A stretch of DNA of 64,000 nucleotides, taken from assembly GCF_019393635.1 (NCBI RefSeq), contig NC_057862.1, positions 678,930,314 through 678,994,313 on the forward strand. The letters run 5' to 3'. The DNA comes from Dromiciops gliroides. Taxonomy: Eukaryota > Chordata > Mammalia > Microbiotheria > Microbiotheriidae. Each line of letters opens with the position of its first letter. Positions within the stretch are counted from its first letter, which is position 1. Below, piece after piece: positions 62,553 through 64,000 of this stretch. The notes beneath the pieces were generated by a model. It was given only the letters and a program-made list of their open reading frames with translations, made no database searches and was not told the origin of the DNA. Both the position numbers and the translations under genes were made by a program.

Positions 62553-62910
62553 TGTAACGATTGGAATGACGCCACCTGCTGGATACTTACTGTAGAAGAG
62601 TTCTGCCCATGAAGCAAAGGTCTTTGAGGGCAAGACCAGGCTTCAGGAAGTGACGCGGACTGGTGGGAGGAGGAAGGAAGAGACTGGCGCTCAGTCTGGG
62701 GCTTTTTCCTGAGGACGCTGGCGGAGAAGGGAGCTAGAAATGTGCTCTCCCTTTAATAGATAGGAATCTAGGCCTTTCTCTCTCTCTTTACCAAATTCTT
62801 ATTCTCCTTAATAAACGCTTAAAAGTCTAACTCTTGCTAAAGCTTATAATTTATTGGCGACCACTCATTAGATATTTTAGACAGTTTAGCTAGAATTTTA
62901 GCCCTTAACA
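62553..62910 (+). repeat. 3' LTR
   Basis: 358 bp, identical by direct reading to the 5' LTR. Its AATAAA is at 62810-62815. Confidence 0.96.
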
Positions 62911-62914
62911 GGGA

Positions 62915-64000
62915 TAAAAAATACCAGGGAGCACTAAAGCTGATTTTTCTTGCTCCTCCCTACCCCCACTCCTTTTGCTTTTATGATCTGCCAAGTGTAA
63001 ATAACAGGAAGATCTTGCCATTCCCAATGAACTTGTTTTGTGCGATCAGAGGATTCCTCTCTAAGGCAGAGAGGGTTATTGGCACTTCCAGAAGTGCTTC
63101 TCCTGTGAATCTCTCAGCAATATTTTTATCTTAGTATGAATGAACTTTTTTTTTTTTTTTGCGGGGCAATGGGGGTTAAGTGACTTGCCCAGGGTCACAC
63201 AGCTAGTAAGTGTTAAGTGTCTGAGGCTGGATTTGAACTCAGGTACTCCTGAATCCAGGGCCAGCGCTTTAACCACTGTGCCATCTAGCTGCCCCTATGA
63301 ATGAACTTTTGCTAGGGTTGGGGGGAGAATCAACACACTCACCCAGATGCATCTCAGACACAAGATTTCTTCCAACCTAGATTCCAAGACAGGAAACCTC
63401 TAATGCCCCTCCTGCCATTTCTCTTCCCCATCTCTCCCTCCAGTCCCTGCCTGAACTGTGGTGTTAGCCTTCTGCTTGGACAGAATCCCTGAATTAACAG
63501 CCTCAGCCAAGAGGCCGAGGATAATAGCATCTACTTCTCAAGGTGTTTATGAAGATCAAATAAGATAATATATAGACAATATGAGATAGTACATTCGTGT
63601 GACTGGGGGCAAGTCAGGGCGCCTCTCTGTGCCTCAGTTTCCTTAAATCTAAGATGAGGCCATTGGCCTCTGATGTTTCTTCCAGCCTGGCATCTACTGT
63701 CTTATTTATAACACACATCCCATTGAGGTTGCTTTCAGAAGGCCTTGAGATAAAGGGCGCTGATTTGACGGCCGCTAGAGGGCAGGCTTCTTTCATATTC
63801 CGTCCCACCTAGCCATATGCTAATACTTGGTTGGAAATGTGATCTTCCATCCGATTGGGGTGGCTACCTATCAACAAAGAACTCAGAGCCTGGGCTGAGA
63901 TTCTTGGATGTGGTCTGCAACAGGGCAAATCCTTAGAGAAAAATGGTTCCCATCTCTGTGGATGGCCACATTTTACATTTCTGCTACTATAGTATTAAAA
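62915..64000. other. Intergenic sequence right of the LTR element
   Basis: Apart from the SINE at 63150-63295 and a MIR-like relic at about 63520-63690, this is unique sequence with no supported gene. Confidence 0.5.
63150..63295 (-). mobile_element. tRNA-derived marsupial SINE
   Basis: Minus copy with the 15-bp duplication TATGAATGAACTTTT at 63135-63149 and 63296-63310. Confidence 0.95.

Larger units (their letters stand above)
59197..62914 (+). mobile_element. Young non-autonomous LTR retroelement (ERV-like), complete, with 4-bp target duplication
   Basis: The structure is complete. TSD GGGA (59197-59200 and 62911-62914), 5' LTR 59201-59558, tRNA-Arg-like primer-binding site at 59561-59578, 2994 bp internal region, polypurine tract 62544-62551, and 3' LTR 62553-62910. 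The LTRs begin TG and end CA, and I find no difference between them over 358 bp. A 4-bp duplication and this layout fit class I (gammaretrovirus-like) endogenous retroviruses. No gag, protease, RT, RNase H or integrase motif is readable in any frame, so mobilisation must have used proteins from elsewhere. The internal region carries one long open frame (59686-60564), a strong donor/acceptor pair and about 2 kb of AT-rich noncoding sequence. Confidence 0.95.

Noticed and set aside
62470..62556. Env transmembrane tail before the 3' LTR
   Set aside because: A short hydrophobic stretch with a stop inside the LTR looks tail-like, but a TAG closes the frame just upstream and nothing else of Env is readable.
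10000..64000. 5' exons of ALMS1, expected on the other side of EGR4
   Set aside because: No Glu- or Ala-rich first exon or CpG island is seen. The human spacing is larger than this window allows, so it is probably beyond the right edge.

Overview
The window is intergenic-rich mammalian nuclear DNA from a marsupial. The evidence is the repeat content. There are about twenty copies of one tRNA-derived SINE with clear A- and B-box motifs, a second longer tRNA-derived SINE, 5'-truncated marsupial-type L1 3' ends, and old MIR/L2-like remnants. The SINE variant looks more australidelphian (dasyurid/koala-like) than opossum, but the sequence alone does not settle this.

Only one cellular protein-coding gene is supported. 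It is EGR4 on the minus strand: exon 1 at 9205-9328, a 768-bp intron, exon 2 at 7109-8436, 483 codons plus stop. It has a TATA box, a perfect CArG box and CRE-like half sites upstream (9612-9770), and a 3' UTR ending near 6430 after an ATTAAA signal. The layout (two exons, small intron, GC-rich body, SRF/CREB-type promoter) is that of an immediate-early transcription factor. In human, EGR4 lies between FBXO41 and ALMS1; I see no exon of either gene here.

Region by region: 1-6.4 kb is the downstream flank of EGR4 (SINEs, including one SINE nested in another, and microsatellites). 6.4-9.8 kb is EGR4 with its promoter. 9.8-59 kb is the long upstream intergenic region. It is dominated by SINEs, L1 3' ends, MIR/L2/CR1-like relics and simple repeats. 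It also holds a diverged full-length 7SL RNA pseudogene (27870-28156), two inverted duplications, a 30-base poly-C run, and a few repeat-free stretches that may be regulatory.

The most striking object is at 59197-62914. It is a complete young LTR retroelement of about 3.7 kb with two 358-bp LTRs that I read as identical, a 4-bp GGGA target duplication, a tRNA-Arg-like primer-binding site, a polypurine tract and no recognisable gag, pro or pol. Its one long reading frame is open for 292 codons and encodes a protein I do not recognise, with a hydrophobic N-terminus, a Pro/Ser-rich middle and a basic C-terminus. This looks like a non-autonomous ERV-derived element that moved recently and is the best candidate for something undescribed.
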